Assembly: GCA_035911135.1 (NCBI GenBank)
Contig: JAMHWD010000027.1
Location: 124,001 to 188,000 of the forward strand
DNA length: 64,000 bases
Direction: 5' to 3'
Origin: JAMHWD01 sp035911135
Lineage (GTDB): Bacteria > Pseudomonadota > Alphaproteobacteria > Micavibrionales > Micavibrionaceae
Shown here piece after piece: positions 63,411-64,000 of the stretch. Positions within the stretch are counted from its first letter, which is position 1. Every line of letters begins with the position of its first letter. Made by a program: the position numbers and the translations under genes. A model generated the notes under the pieces. The model was not told where the DNA came from and made no database searches. It saw nothing but the letters and a program-made list of their open reading frames with translations.

Positions 63411-64000
63411 ATGACGATTGTCACCCGTTTCCCGCCATCCCCAACAGGCTTTATGCATATCGGCACGGCCCGCACGGCGCTGTTTAACTGGCTTTATGCG
63501 CGAAAACATGGCGGCAAGATGCTTTTTCGGATCGAAGACACCGACCGCGCCCGCCATAACGAAGAAGCCGTAGAAGCACTGATCCGCGCGCTGGAATGGT
63601 TGGAGCTGGATTATGACGGCGAGATCGTTTCGCAATATGCCTGCCGTGACCGCCATGCGGAAATAGCCCGTGAATTGCTGGCCAAGGATCAGGCTTATTA
63701 TTGCTATTGCTCGCCGGATGAATTAGAGGCCATGCGCGAAAAGGCAAAGGCGGAAGGCAAACCCACATTTTATGACCGCCGTTGGCGCGATAGCGGTGCG
63801 ACACCGCCCGAAGGCATTCAGCCTGTGATCCGCATCAAGGCCCCCATTGATGGATCATCCACGGTTTATGATAAGGTGCAGGGCGACGTTACGGTAAATA
63901 ATGAACAGCTCGATGACTTTATCATCCTGCGTTCGGATGGAACACCGACTTATATGCTTTCTGTTGTGGTTGATGATCATGATATGGGCGTGACGCATGT
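63411..64000 (+). CDS. gltX: Glutamyl-tRNA synthetase, 5' part
   Basis: Class I synthetase charging tRNA-Glu (and possibly tRNA-Gln). The gene runs off the window end; 196 residues are visible. The start ATG at 63411 begins MTIVTRFPPSPTGFMHIGTARTA, where MHIG is the HIGH-type ATP motif. RIEDTDRARH, a YYCYCSPDEL segment and SDGTPTYMLSVVVDDHDMGVTH follow as expected. It is divergent from comEC across 75 bp. Confidence 0.96.
   Translation, partial: MTIVTRFPPSPTGFMHIGTARTALFNWLYARKHGGKMLFRIEDTDRARHNEEAVEALIRALEWLELDYDGEIVSQYACRDRHAEIARELLAKDQAYYCYCSPDELEAMREKAKAEGKPTFYDRRWRDSGATPPEGIQPVIRIKAPIDGSSTVYDKVQGDVTVNNEQLDDFIILRSDGTPTYMLSVVVDDHDMGVTH

Noticed and set aside
1..64000. CRISPR arrays, tRNA or rRNA genes, insertion sequences, prophage or integron elements
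   Set aside because: No regularly spaced repeats, cloverleaf candidates, transposase or integrase frames or att-like repeats were seen by eye; a covariance-model scan was not possible.

Overview
The window is a 64 kb chromosomal piece of an alphaproteobacterium, moderately GC-rich (judged by eye, not counted) and almost fully coding. The gene order is the diagnostic evidence. nuoLMN-birA-coaX-rnj-DUF1467-proS-lolC-lolD-dnaE is followed by rpsB-tsf. Further along, reading on the minus strand, come tpiA-secG-pyrG-kdsA-eno-ftsB-pdhA-pdhB-pdhC-lpdA-lipA-COQ10 and ntrY-ntrX-trkA-hfq-hflX, with ispDF-pgpA-pncC on the plus strand between them. These are standard alphaproteobacterial neighbourhoods. 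An E1-beta PDH subunit with its own lipoyl domain and a GAAC-N7-GAAC LexA box also fit the class. I cannot fix the order; a deep-branching or Micavibrio-like lineage is possible but unproven.

Layout. 1-15955: respiratory complex I membrane subunits, biotin and CoA metabolism, RNase J, prolyl-tRNA synthetase, lipoprotein export (LolC/D) and replicative polymerase DnaE. 15956-18372: gene-poor gap, a structured leader, rpsB-tsf and a strong terminator. 18515-22043: DcaP-like porin and a DUF485/ActP acetate-type symporter pair, ending in a terminator. 22058-32096: one hypothetical gene, mazG, and a long minus-strand run hflX-hfq-HAD-dat-trkA-ntrX-ntrY. 32142-35272: ispDF-pgpA-pncC-glycosyltransferase. 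35221-45796: COQ10, lipA, a PH-domain protein, and the pyruvate dehydrogenase locus, which also holds tryptophanase, a tiny lipoprotein and two small unknowns, and is interrupted by an opposite-strand upp. 45927-53265: ftsB, a membrane-anchored AlgH/YqgE, eno, small unknowns, kdsA, pyrG, secG, tpiA. 53390-60469: ppiD and the tryptophan genes trpE and trpGDC, split by an antisense DUF610 deacetylase. 60478-64000: SOS-controlled lexA, comEC, and the start of gltX.

Themes. Central carbon and energy metabolism dominates (complex I, PDH, enolase, TPI, acetate uptake). The organism appears both to make tryptophan (trpEGDC) and to break it down to pyruvate, indole and ammonia (tnaA); tnaA lies inside the PDH locus, whose complex would consume that pyruvate. 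No rRNA, tRNA, CRISPR array, insertion sequence or prophage was recognised. I found no clearly new multi-gene system. The most unusual points are an archaeal/eukaryotic-type ProRS at the ancestral proS locus, a roughly 120-residue His/Glu-rich insert in NuoL, tryptophanase with small unknown genes inside the PDH locus, an NtrYX locus lacking dusB-ntrBC with a NtrX lacking GAFTGA, and two inverted repeats placed just upstream of unknown genes where they could control translation.
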